Under the pieces are notes generated by a model that saw only the letters and a program-made list of their open reading frames with translations, was not told the origin of the DNA and did no database searches. From Amblyornis subalaris (Eukaryota; Chordata; Aves; Passeriformes; Ptilonorhynchidae): DNA of 64,000 nucleotides. Every line of letters begins with the position of its first letter. The first letter of the stretch is position 1. This document shows, in pieces, positions 1 through 19,900 of the stretch. A program made the position numbers and the translations under genes. The stretch covers positions 746,042 to 810,041 of the forward strand of contig JACAXG010000232.1 of the NCBI GenBank assembly GCA_018881555.1. The letters run 5' to 3'.

Positions 1-7692
<7,692 letters not shown>

Positions 7693-10430
7693 CCTGAAAA
7701 ACACCCTCCACCTCATCCGTTTGCCAACAGGATCAAGATAGCTGATTCTGTCTGAAGACTCCCCATGTTAACATCTGATCTCTCACACCATCTGCTGCCC
7801 CAGCTCTCTGCTCCATGGAAGGATCTGTCTTGATTCACAGCTTTACAGGGAAAACTCACTTCTGTTTGTANCTGCAAAAGCCTGGACCTGTCTGGGCAGA
7901 ATTCCTTGTGTGCGTGCCATCTTCTGCCTGTCCCCCCATGGGTGACCGTATCACACCATCCAATGCTCCAAAAAAGGTCCCTGTCAGAGGGGAGGGAGTG
8001 AGAAAGGTGGTTTTGGCTAAAAGCTGGTCTTTGATCTGGAGAGATGTGAATGCAGCAAAGCTCAGAGCTGGGAGAGCAGGAGGAATTGCCCTCAGGTGAA
8101 GGCAAAGTGGTAATTTAGGTGGGGGGATTCCCTAATTTACTGATGTTTCTGCAAGAGACGGCAGAGTAAGATCAGGTGTCAGTACTTTATATTTATAAAG
8201 TATTTATTTCTATTTATGTCACAAAAATCCCCTTAGTTGAGTCCTGGCCCCCAGCAATGCCTCCCCCAGGCATGGTGATGGACTGGGGTTCTGGAGATGC
8301 CTTCCCCAGGACATCCCTGGCTTGTGCCTGGCAGCAGTGCAGCTCTCACCCTCACTCTCTGCCCTTCCCCAACCATTTGCTTTGCCCTCCCCTACAGCTT
8401 AAACTACTTTTCCCGTGAGCGGTGGCCAGACAGCCCACCATGTCTTCCCAGAGAAGGCAATTCCTACCTGCCCATCTGCCTCTGGAAGGGAGGAGCCCAT
8501 TGTCTCAGCTGGCCAGTGCACCCACATCCATCCAGATGGGTCACTGCACTTTGGAGCTTGGTCCTACTGGGGGGAAGAGGAGAGCTATGGGGACAGGCCT
8601 GTCACCCTGTGCTGGGCTACTCTTTCCAACCAAAAGCATGTGGGCCACCTCCACTATCCCAGCCTGGGACCCCGGGTGTTTCATCCAAAGGGATTTCCCA
8701 CTCTTAGGACAGGATGCTAAGGATCCCAACCCTCCAGGAAGTGTGGAGGTTCAGGTGGAATGTTAAAGTTCCTCAGGAGCCATTAATAGAAATGACCACC
8801 CACCCTACACGACCCTTCTTGCCTTTTCCCAAAAGGGCTTGCACATCCCTTCTTCTCTTGGCAGGATGACAGGCTCAAAGTAGATCAAAGGAGCAGGGGC
8901 TGGCCTAGGGGTGTCAGGGTGGAGATGGGGCTTTTTTTTTCTGTTATTGCTGGTGTTTTCTCACTCTTCCTCTGCTGCAGAAGCGAGCATCCACCGCTCC
9001 CCACCCTGCCTCCATCAGCACATTAATCCGGGGCTTCCCGCATCAGAGGTGTTTTTGCTGAAAAGACCTTCTCCTCCAGCCACCACTGCTTCCCACCTCC
9101 TCCAGCAGCAGCTCTCTCTCTCCTCCTTCTCCCATCTCTCACCCATGGTTCGATGTTTTCATTCAGGGCTTCCCAAGTGGCCAGCAGCATCTGGCACAGC
9201 GCCGTGTGGGAAGCTCAGCATCTTCCTCCATGCATCTCCCAGGCGCCCCCCCAGCTTTGCTCCCTCCTCCAGCATGGCTGCACCTTGGCTCTGCCGCACC
9301 TCCCTGCACTGTCTGTGGGGTGTGGGTGTGTGTGTGTGTTGGACGTGGTGCTGTCTTGTTATACTTGTATTGTGGGGGGCATGAACAGGTAAGGACANGG
9401 CCGATGAGTAGAGGCTTGCACGGCCCCCTTGCTGCACATTAGGCACCCTTTAGTTTGGGTTTCTGGTCACAGAAAGAGTCTGGGGATTCTTCTTGAGCAC
9501 ATGCTGGTTCTGCCTGGCCTTGCCACAGCTCCTTGAGCATCTTACCCCATTGCTACAGCCCAAAGCTGCAGTAGGGCTGCTCCTTTCAGCCCTGCTCAGG
9601 ACAAGCTCCCTGTCAAATTGGGCTATTTTCCTCTCTGTGATCCTTTTTAGGCCTGGAGGCTGACTTGTGCCCTTTTCAGATGAAAGGGTGCCAACCTGGA
9701 GGCAGAGAATGGTTGAGCTAGGGCAATGCAGGGCCCCAGGCTGCAACATCCTGGCTTCCGTGCCCTAGGCAAGGACTAGTTGGTACCATCCCAAATTTCA
9801 GTGTAAGGGGCTAAGGGTGGAGAAACGGGGTACCTGAGGGGAAGCTCTTCCAGAATGGAGGCAGCTTCTGGCAAGAGACGGAACCAGTGTTTGTCAGGGA
9901 CCAGACACAGGTTCACTGGCCAGGGCTGCGTTGCCTGTGCCACTGACAAGACACAGCCAGAAGAAGGGCATCCTCCAGCCAGAGCCGAACCATGCCTGAG
10001 GCCAGCAAACCTGCAGAGCAGAGGACTCGGCTGGGGGTCGGGGCCTAGGGAGACAGGGCTGCCCACCGGAGGCTTCAGCGTCTCCGCGGCTGTCCCCGGC
10101 ACACGGGCCACCCTTGCCATCTGACCAGTACCGCGCGCCAGGTCGGGGCCCTGCCACCCATCCCCGCCACTACCACAGCCCCGAGGCAAGGAACGCACAC
10201 CGGAGGTTTAAGCACGACTATGAGCCCCACCGGAAGGGAAATTCCACAGGGCAACGAGTGGCACGGAAGGAAGGCAGGCATCGGCGGGCAGGCTGCGGCC
10301 TGAGGAGGAGGGAGGCCGCACTTCCCGGTTGCCCGTTCCCGCCGGCGCTCCCTGTCCCGTGTCGGGGGGCGGTACTGCGGGTCCTTGCCGTCCGTGCGCA
10401 CGTGAGGCTTGTTCGGTTCTGAAATAAATG
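7693..10430. other. KIF1A 3' UTR and KIF1A-ILKAP intergenic region
   Basis: The DNA after the KIF1A stop is non-coding. An AT-rich patch at about 8176-8225 could be near the transcript end, but no canonical AATAAA was seen. A short GT run lies near 9317-9340. No gene was recognised. GC content rises from about 10050 towards the ILKAP promoter. Confidence 0.5.
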
Positions 10431-10439
10431 TCGCATTTA

Positions 10440-10960
10440 ACGCAATTCCCGTGCGCAGAGCGTACTATGCGGGGCTGGCGGGGGGGCGGTAGGGAGGCTC
10501 GCGGGGGGCGNGGCCGGGCACCTCCCACCGCCGCTGAAGGGACGTCCCCTCGCGGGATTGGTCAACCTGGTGGGGCAAGGGGCGGGGCGGCTCCGCTTGC
10601 AATTGGCGGAGAAGGCGTCTGACGAACACCTTGGGGCGTGGCCGGGATCGTCCTTCCGCTGCCGCCGAACCGCGCGCCTACTTCCGTCCCCTCCGCGCGC
10701 GCGGATTGGCCTGCGGGGGGAGTGGAAGCGCGGGGCGGGCGGGAGCGGCGCGGCGGCCATGGATCTGTTCGGGGACCTGCCCGAGCCCGGCGGCGCCGCG
10801 GGTGAGGTCACGACCCGCTCGGGCCCGCGCTGTCCTTCGGCCCTGCCTACCCCGGCCCGTGGCCTTACCTGGGCGCGGCCTGACAGGCCGCGGGCCCCGC
10901 CGGGCCTGCTGCAGCTTGGCTGTGGGCAGCGTGGCTCCGCGTACAGCCGGGCCGCCGCTA
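10440..10960 (+). promoter_or_regulatory. CpG island and promoter of ILKAP
   Basis: Very GC-rich and CpG-rich sequence surrounds the ILKAP start codon, with GC boxes (GGGGCGGGGC-type runs near 10580) and ATTGG/CCAAT-type motifs at about 10557 and 10600. There is no TATA box. This is the usual layout of a housekeeping promoter. Confidence 0.75.
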
Positions 10961-13900
10961 CAGGGAACTTGAGGGGCAAGGGGGAGGGTGAGGGAGCGGG
11001 TTTAAAATCGGTGGAGAAATTGCCAGGTTTGGTGGGTTTTGTGATTTTCTTTCCCCTGGGACTCGCTCCGCTGCAGTTTAGACCGTGTTTTTGCATGTTT
11101 TGTATGAACCGCAGTTCCCAGCGGTTTAGACCGTGCTGGAGCCTTTCCCCTCGCTGTGCTGCTGAGGGGTATTAATGCGAGCTCAGTGGATTGCTAGCAA
11201 AAAAAACCGAAAACTTGTTCTCAAGACAAAATTTCACCTCAGCACCAGGCAGGTGGTTATTTTGCCTGTGTAACAGCTGCTAGAATTAGAGATGGAAGAA
11301 AGGCTCTCCTGGTTTACCCCACTTGTGCTGGCTGGGGGGCAGTCCTTTCAGAACAAACCTCCCCCCAGGAGTGCCTGCACTGGTTCCTGACTCTTGCCCT
11401 GGTACCTTGCAGGGAAAGATCCCCAGAAAAGGCCTCTGCCGTTTGACGATCTCACACCATCCAGCAGTGCTGACTCAGGTATGAGTGTTCCGTTCCTCCC
11501 ATTAGTTTGGGGTTCCATGTTTTCTGCATCAGCGTCTCTTTCAAATGAAACTTGTATAAATTCCGTTCTATATTAAACAGAATAAAGACAGTGAGGTTAT
11601 CAGTACTGGTGTGCAGATCAGCTGCATCCTGTTTGTGTTTTTTATAACCAGGGTGTTAGAGGTGTTCCACATTTATTCTACAGAATGTTCCATATAAATG
11701 TTCCCTGGAGCAAGTGTAAAGCCTGGATTTGCCTGATTAGTAATGGAAGTAGAAATTTGTTTCTCTTTGGTAAACTGACATAATTTCTTCACCTCAGGAA
11801 GGACATAGGCAGAGCATTATTCTCTGAAAGGAGCAAAGATATTTAGTTATTTTTGCCTTTTTCTTGTGCTCCAGGAAAAGGAGGTTCTTTGCTCTTCGAT
11901 GGTCTCCCACCAGCCAGCAGTGGTGACCGAGGTAAGGACCGGTGTCACTCACCAGCCTCTGCTGACCCACCCCTCTCAGGAAAGCTCAGGATGCAGTCTG
12001 TTGTGTGGCAAGTTAGCGTGGTGGCCAGATTGGCTGACGCTTACGGCAATTTGTGCCCCTGAATCCTAAAAAGTAGAGTTAGGCCTGTTCCCAGAAGTAC
12101 ATTTGTGTCTTTTGGGGACCCACGTTGTCTGTCTGAAAGCTCCCTGCTTTGGGAGGGAAAGTATGCCTGTGCCCTGGTACAGCCACTGCTCTGGCTGCTT
12201 TTCTGCTATAGGCACAGGATACTTCCTTATTTCTTGCTGAAAATAGCTTCAAACACAGACTGCTGCTCTAGCAAGGCTTTCGGCATGCAGCTGTGTGGTT
12301 GCTGTCACCTGGGAGGAGGTGAGATAATTCACTACACCCATATGAGACTAAATCTCTGGAAGGAAAAGGCCAGAGTTCTGACATCATAAGAATCAGGTTT
12401 TGCTTGCTAGTTTAAATTTGTAGCCTTCTTCTGAACCTTCTTCTGAATGCTCTAACAAATATGCACGTTCAGAGTAATAAAATAAGTTTCTTTGCATTGT
12501 TGTGAGCAGAGATTGTAGAGGAAAAGAATAATAATAAAAATAAACTAGGAGTGTTCCAACCTGTAACATTAACTTCCTGAGCAATTAACTGCAAAAAAAA
12601 AAAAAAAGCTTGGTAGCTAAGAAATAAAACCTGTGGGTTGCTGGGGAGAATCAGCAGCCTGCAAGCCAAACACAATTGTCCTGTGCCTGAGGTGGAGTCA
12701 CACAGCATGAAGTGGAGAAATCAGCACTCCCTGGTCGGGCGGTGATAGGTGCCATGGGTTGTGTATGCTGAGGGCAGCTGTGTGTGTGCATTTGCGGTCG
12801 GTTCAGGTGTCTTGTTCAGTAATAATTCTGGGCACTTAATTTTGTGTAAGTGTGTGAGCCTGCACTCCTGAGTGTGCTTTGGTATAAAAGGGCTTGCTGC
12901 TGAACTTAGGCAAGTAAAACAGTGCTAGACTGCTTCAGCCACCTGCATTTTTGATTTCTTTCAGCCTCCAGTGCTACTGAGCAAGTCTCATCAGCAGCGA
13001 GCCAAGAGAAAGGGCAGAAGAGAAAGTCCTTGGAGGAGGAGGAAGAGAAGAATGGGAGGGAAGAACTTGTGGAAAAGAAAGTTTGTAAAGGTTTTCAGAC
13101 AGTTTGAAAACAAATGTACTCAATTTGTACTTTTGGCGTTGGGCTGAGTAAGTCCGGAACAAAGCTAAGCTTTGGTTCTTCAGTCCTCTTGCCTTTGCAG
13201 CCTCTTGTGGGGAACAAGCTTCTGTGGGACTCTGTGGAAGTCCCTTGAGCTTCCTGGCACTTTCGGCCTCCTTCACATTGTCCTCCTTGCTGTCCCCGCT
13301 GAAGTGGCAGAAGCTGAGCAGCAGGCACCTCAGTGCTGGCAGGATAAGAGCTTGTGCTGCCAAGAGGGGGATTGGGTGTGGAACCTCTGTGAGGCTAGAT
13401 CCACATCAGTTGCTTTTGCCACATCCATAGATCTCTCTACTGGCTGCTAAGGAAGCCAGTGGCGGGGAGAGAGGCCAGAGAGGGCCTTTGACTTCAGTGC
13501 CTGTATGCTGTATTGCAGCTTTGGGAGTAAGATGTGTTCAGGAGTACAAAGGAAAGGACATGTCCTGGGAACATCAGACCTGAATCTCCTGTCCTTAGCA
13601 CCCTCTTTAAAGTTGTGCTTTACTTAATCTGCAGGTTCAGTGCCACATGCTTCTACTGCCCACCCTGTCCCTCACCCCTGTTTGGTAATAATCCTGTCCG
13701 ATGCCCAGCAGTCCTACTTGGCTACAGCTGCCTGCTAAAACGAGAGCAGGCTGCTTTTAGAGCTGCTGACCTTGGAGACACACAAAAACCCATGCTACAA
13801 AATAAATATATCCTGTTCAGCAGCAGATGCTAGATGTTTTGTTGCAGGACGAGGGCTGCAGTGCCAGGACAGGGCTCTGAAACCTGAGAACTTACTGGGT

Positions 13901-16900
13901 TTTAGCCTGAGCTGAGGAGACGGAGGAGTTTGATTTGCATGTGTGTGTCTGCTTTGTTCCCCTTTAGGATCTGTGGGTGTTCTTGGACTGAAGGGTTATG
14001 TGGCAGAGAGAAAAGGTGAGAGAGAAGACATGCAGGATGCACATGTCATCTTAAACGATATCACTAAGGAATGCCAGCCTCTGCCCTCTCAAATGTAAGT
14101 GGGCCCCAATTGTCAGAACAGCCATCATGGGGTTGAGGGAGCTTCAGCTAAGATGAGATGATCCATTTTGCTTTGAATGGCTGATGGTCATCTGCCTGTA
14201 TTGGTGCATGGTTTGGGCTTGTTATTGGGAGACCTGGGGTGAATCATCAGCTAGCTGTGTTCCCAGGCAATTCGCAGGGCTTGTGTATACAAAAAGCTCA
14301 CTTTTAGAGGTGCTCAGCAGATTCAATCACTGACTTTATGAGAACCATGAGGGTCCAATAAGTCTGGATGTTGAGCCTCTGTTACCCAAATGCAAGTGGG
14401 GATGTGTATTTAAATGAATGTTCTGAAGCATCACACTGACACTGGATTTAGCTTCTGAACTAGTACTGTCCCAAGAGCTGAGAGATCAAGTTTCTCGTCT
14501 GTAGCATAGCTGGAACAAGTTTAGGCATGGAAGGTACCATAGGATTGGCTAGACTGATGTCTGTAATGCTGGGGAGTTGCAGTGTCCTTGAGGTGAAATG
14601 TTTAGCTGCTTTTATGCCAAGTTGTGGTCTGTAAACCCTTCTGCCCTTCATTTTCTTGAGGAGTGGAAAATTACAAGAAAGTTCTCAGCTCAGTGCTGGA
14701 ACACATAAACCAGGTAAATGCTGAATGTGTGAGATCAGAGACCTGCTACCTTTTATGCCTCGGAGTGCGGGATTTTTGGTCTGGCTGACACAGGGCAGGG
14801 TATTATGGAGGGGAATGTACTCAGTCCCGCTCCCTGGCTGATGGCTTTTTTTAGCGTCTTTCTGCTACTTTTTGTTCCCTCACAGTACACGTGTCTCGTA
14901 CTTCGCGGTTTTTGATGGCCACGGGGGAGTCCGAGCCTCAAAATTTGCAGCACAGAATCTGCACCAAAACCTGATTAAGAAATTTCCTAAAGGTGAGAGA
15001 AGTGGAATAAGGGCTGTAGGACAGCCATCACCTTTTCTGCCTTGGCAGTGGATAGGGAAACTGATCTGTTTGAGTGTAGTCCTCTGGTTTCCATCCGTTA
15101 TTCCCAGAGTGCTTGCAAGAGTGCTCTGTCTCCCGGGGAGGAGGGCTGGAAGCCTTTTTGGCGCAAGGGTGCAAGTAGCCAATTGTGATTCGCTAAATAA
15201 GTGCAAGATGCGCTGTTGCCAGTTTTGGCAGTGCCACTTCAGGTGTGAAAATACTCCTGTGGTGGAGAGGTTTGTGTCATAAACTCTCCACACATGCTGC
15301 TGCACAGTTTTCTGGTAGGGTAAGCCCAGGATGTCTCCCAGCTGTTCTGCACAGAGTCCAAGAGATGCACTGCCTGACTGAATGTTGGATGAGCAAAGGG
15401 ACAGACTAGGATAGATGAGATATGTTTTAGTTGGAGCTTAGTTGCTGTTTTCTCTGTCTGACAGGTGAGGTAGTCAGTGTGGAGAAAACTGTGAAGAGAT
15501 GCCTTTTGGACACGTTCAAACACACAGATGAAGAGTTTCTGAAGCAAGCATCCAGTCAGTAAGTGCAAATGNTTTCGGTTGGTTTATATTTCTTCGTGTG
15601 CATCTCCGAGGTCTGAGTTGTGAGCAGGGCAGAGGAAACCTTGAGTAATGTCTGTGCTTTGGCAAAACTCCACAGAGCTCCACTGTGTCAGGCTGTGACT
15701 CTGCCAGAGTTGAGTGCTTGCTAGAACTAGATCTTAGCATGTTCTGGTCTTGCTCTGTGGTAAATGGTCTGTAGGTTCCCTTAGACTAAGATGCATGTTC
15801 CTCATGAAGGAAGGAGGCAAAACATGTCCAAGGACCACCTCTGTCCTTACCAGAGCATCTTGTTAGCTTTCTTTTTAAAGACTTGCCAGGTTGCTGGAGG
15901 GACTGGTCCCATACTGCCTAAGATGGGATCCCTCTTTTGATGGCATCAGAATGTGGCAGTAGGGTATCTGTAGAGGCCACTGAACCAGCTTTCTTTAGAG
16001 CTGTGCTTGCCAGGCTGGAACGCATCCCTGAGGTAACTTTTAATGTCCTGTGTTGAAAGACCTAATTCTCTCAATGTAAGTTTAAATCTTGCTTTCTTCA
16101 GCTCTTTTGAAAACAGAGATGTTGGTGAAGAATGTCCCTCCGGGGGATAAATGCCAGCCTGCCTTGCAGCTAGGTGTAGAGTGCCAAACACCCTGACCTT
16201 CTCTTAGTCTCTGCTGAACTGACACACCAACTGTGTGGACTAGGGAAGACATATAGATTGCATTTAAAATACAATCACTTTGTTACCAATCCTTTACACA
16301 TTTGGCTTTTTTTTTTACTATTATTATTATAGTGACGCCTGTATCACAGATGAAAAGACTGTTGATGCATTTGATTCTGAGATTGCCTGAAAACTCTCAA
16401 TTTTAAGTAAATTGCAAACTGGCTCAGTCTCTTAAGCCTAATCAGANCAACAAGTTAGACAAGTAGGCAAAAGGAAGAAGCTTTCTTGAGTCTGTCACAA
16501 TAGTGTCATCCCCAAACCAACCTCTGGACAGAAACATGACTTGACAAAGGCACTACAAAGCATTGCTAGCAATAGCTTTCTTGATGATGAAATAAGTCAT
16601 GTTCATTCAGCCACACCTTCAAAGTAAGGAAAAACTGAATGAAATATGTCTNGAAATCAGTCTCTCAAAGCTAGTTTCGGTGAAGAGTGGCATCATAGCC
16701 AGGCTTCTTCGTGGAAAGGACTAGTCTGGCAGTTGTAATCTATGAAATGCTTCTCATTTTACCTAGAGGTCTAGAGATAAAAGCTTAGCTACAGGAAGTG
16801 AAATATGAGAAGAGCGACTGCTGCTGATGAGGTGGGGTGGTGAGGGCTGAGGTGGGGCAGGGAGCAGGGTTACTGTGAAAAAAGGAAGGACAATGTAAGC

Positions 16901-19900
16901 GAAAAAGAAGGCAGTTCTGCTGCAGAGCTTGCTTTGCTGCAAAGAAGGAGCCTTCCAAGGAGGAGTGTGGGGTGCTTGTTTGCTTGTAATGCTATAGCTT
17001 CTGGGCAGTCATCAGGGCTGAGCCTGTTCTGCTCACATAGGAGGTTTCCTGGGAGCTGATTGTGAGGNAGGGTTGGTGCAGGAGCTATGACTAGCAGTAT
17101 TTGCACCAGCTGGGCATTGGCTGTGCATTCAGAAGTCAGTACTCTGTGTATTTCCTCTGACCTTGTCTAGTTTGCTGTTTATCACCACCAGTTTCCTGAG
17201 CTGCTTGCTGTGCTACCTGACTGCTGTGTGTTGGCACATGACTCTTCCTTGAGTCCCCTACAACACTCTGTGATTTAACTTAAGCGTTGTTTTTCACCTT
17301 TAGTAATCTCATTTTTNTTCCCTTCAGGAAGCCAGCATGGAAGGATGGCTCCACAGCTACTTGTGTCTTAGCTGTTGACAATATTCTCTACATAGCCAAC
17401 CTCGGGGACAGCCGGGTAAGCAGAATGGAGACCACTGATGGCATCTTTATTCTGCCCAGAGCTTTATGGTTTTTTTGTTTGTGTGGAATGTCTGAGTTGC
17501 CATGAGCTACTCAAGTGTTCCTACAAAGCATCTTGTTTTGGGGAAGCACAGAGTACTTCTGTGTTGTCTCCCATAGTGTAAAACAACTGTGTATGAAAGC
17601 TCTTTCTAGGTGGTGCTAAATATCTCACAGTATCTAGAATAGAATATTTTAGGTGGAAGGGACCTATGACAGTCATCTGGTCCAACTGCCTGAACAGTTC
17701 ACAGCTGCCCTAAAGTTACAGCACTGTCCAAATACCCCTTAAACACTTGACAGTCTGGGACATTAACCACCTCTCTAGGAGCCTGATGCAGTATTTGATT
17801 ATTTGCTCTATAAAGAAACACTTCCTGATGTCCAGCCTGAACCTCCCCTGGCACTGCTTTGAGCCATTCCCATGAGATCGGTACTTCCCTCTCCATGTCC
17901 CCTCCTGAGGAAGCTGCAGAGGAGGATGAGATTGTCCCTTAGCCTCTTTCTCTCCAAACCAGACAAATCCAGAGCCCTCAGCCTCCTCCCAGGACATGCC
18001 TTCCAGCCCTGGCACCAGTGTGGTTGTCCTCTTCTGGACACATTCAAGTACCTTCCCATCATCTCTATTGTTGGAGCGCTCTGGGTGAGGCCGCACCAGT
18101 GCTGAGCACAGCCGGACCATCCCCTCTCCTGACCCGTTGGCCATGCTGTGTGGGATGCCCCCAGGATGCCATTTGCCCTCCTGGCGATGGTTCCTACCGA
18201 GCTGCTGCCAACCAGCACCCCCAGATCCTTTCTGCAGGGCTGCTCCCCAGCCACTCTTCTCCCTGCTTACACTTGTGCTCAGTGTTGCTCCACCTTGGGC
18301 ACAGAATCCAGCACTTGGACTTAGTTTTGTGCCACTGACAGTTGCCTGATGGTGCATCTATCCAGAGCCCTCTGCAAGGCATGTTGTCCCTCCACAGAGT
18401 CCACAGCACTCCCAGTTTGGTATCATCAGCAAACTTGGTAGTGGTGCATTCACCTCTTGCATCCAGATCACTAATAAAAATATTGAACAGCATCTCCTAC
18501 CTAGGACTGAGCTGTGAGAAACACCAATGACCACCAGTTATGGGCCTGATGTAGGTCCATTCACTACAGTTTGGGGTGCTCTCTCCAGAAGTTGTTGCTG
18601 CAGTTGTGTTGCTGTTTACTCATGATGGTCTTTTGTCAGCACAGGCGATTCTGTGTCGTTACAATGAAGAGAGTCAGAAACACTCAGCCTTAAGCCTCAG
18701 TAAGGAGCATAACCCCACCCAATATGAGGAGCGTATGCGGATACAGAAAGCTGGGGGAAATGTCAGGTAAGTGCCTGAAGGGTGTGAGTGAGCTAATCTA
18801 AACCCTGGCCTAATTTTGGGCCTGAGCACTGAGGTTTCGGGGTTTCCTGAGCCCAGTATGCATTGTAGTTGAGAGNTCGGAGAGAATCTGTTGCTGCCTG
18901 TGGGAAGCACAGTGGTGCCTGAGATGTGTAAGGATTCGATGGTTTGGGTTGGTTGATGGGGGCTGGTTTCCCAGGGCCTTAAAATGGCCAAGGCAGGACC
19001 CATGTAAGACCTGGCAGTGGGATACCAGCATAGATGTGCTTAAGCTTGACCTACAGATTTGGACCTACAGAGCTGGACTGGGTTGTTGAAGAAGTTACTG
19101 CTTTCTGCACACTGCAACGCTGAACAGAACTCATTTCTTTGCTTGCAACATGACCTCTCTCCATGTCCTGTGAGAGGAGGGATGGTTTGAGAGAGCACTC
19201 GATGTCAGTTGGTGTTGCCCCCCTGGGGTTAGCTGATGCACTGAGGCTGTCTGCAGTAGGAGGGAGTTATCTGGAGCCAAAATGCGATTATCTTAATGTT
19301 CCTATGCAAACAAGTTCATGGCTGTTTGGGGAGCTGGTGCCAAACACAGCAGCTGAGTGTAGTTTTCCTGGCTAGGTTCTCTCCCTTCTTTGAAGGCTGT
19401 TTCTTGATTTAGTGGCATCTTCACAAAGAGGGGATTCCATGCAGGTGAAATATCTTTGTGCCTGTGGAGGTAAAATGCACCCGAGGTGGGAAGTGGTGGG
19501 CTCACTTCTGTCATGCTGCCACGTCTGGAGCTCTTTGTTCCCCCTATCTGGAGAGCACATGCTGCCGCTTACACTTAGCACTGATCTATCTTTGCACACA
19601 GCAAAGAGATGGCCCAGTGTCTGTCAGCTCTTTTCAGAACTAGTCTCTGAATGCCTGGGAGCCTCTTCCACTGCTTGTAGTTCAATATTTTGGACCNAAG
19701 AGATAAGTCCTGGAGTGTGAGAGCATCAGATCTCTTCTCTGTGACAGCCTTGCTTCTTGCTTTTATCTCAAGCGAGGCTGCTTGGACTACAAGATGTATG
19801 AGCTTTGTGTATTCCCAGAGGGCACAGAAGAGCCTTTTTGGGGAGAAGATGCTTGATTGTTGGAAGGGTGAGGTGTGAGAAGCTGTTTCTATAGGGAACT

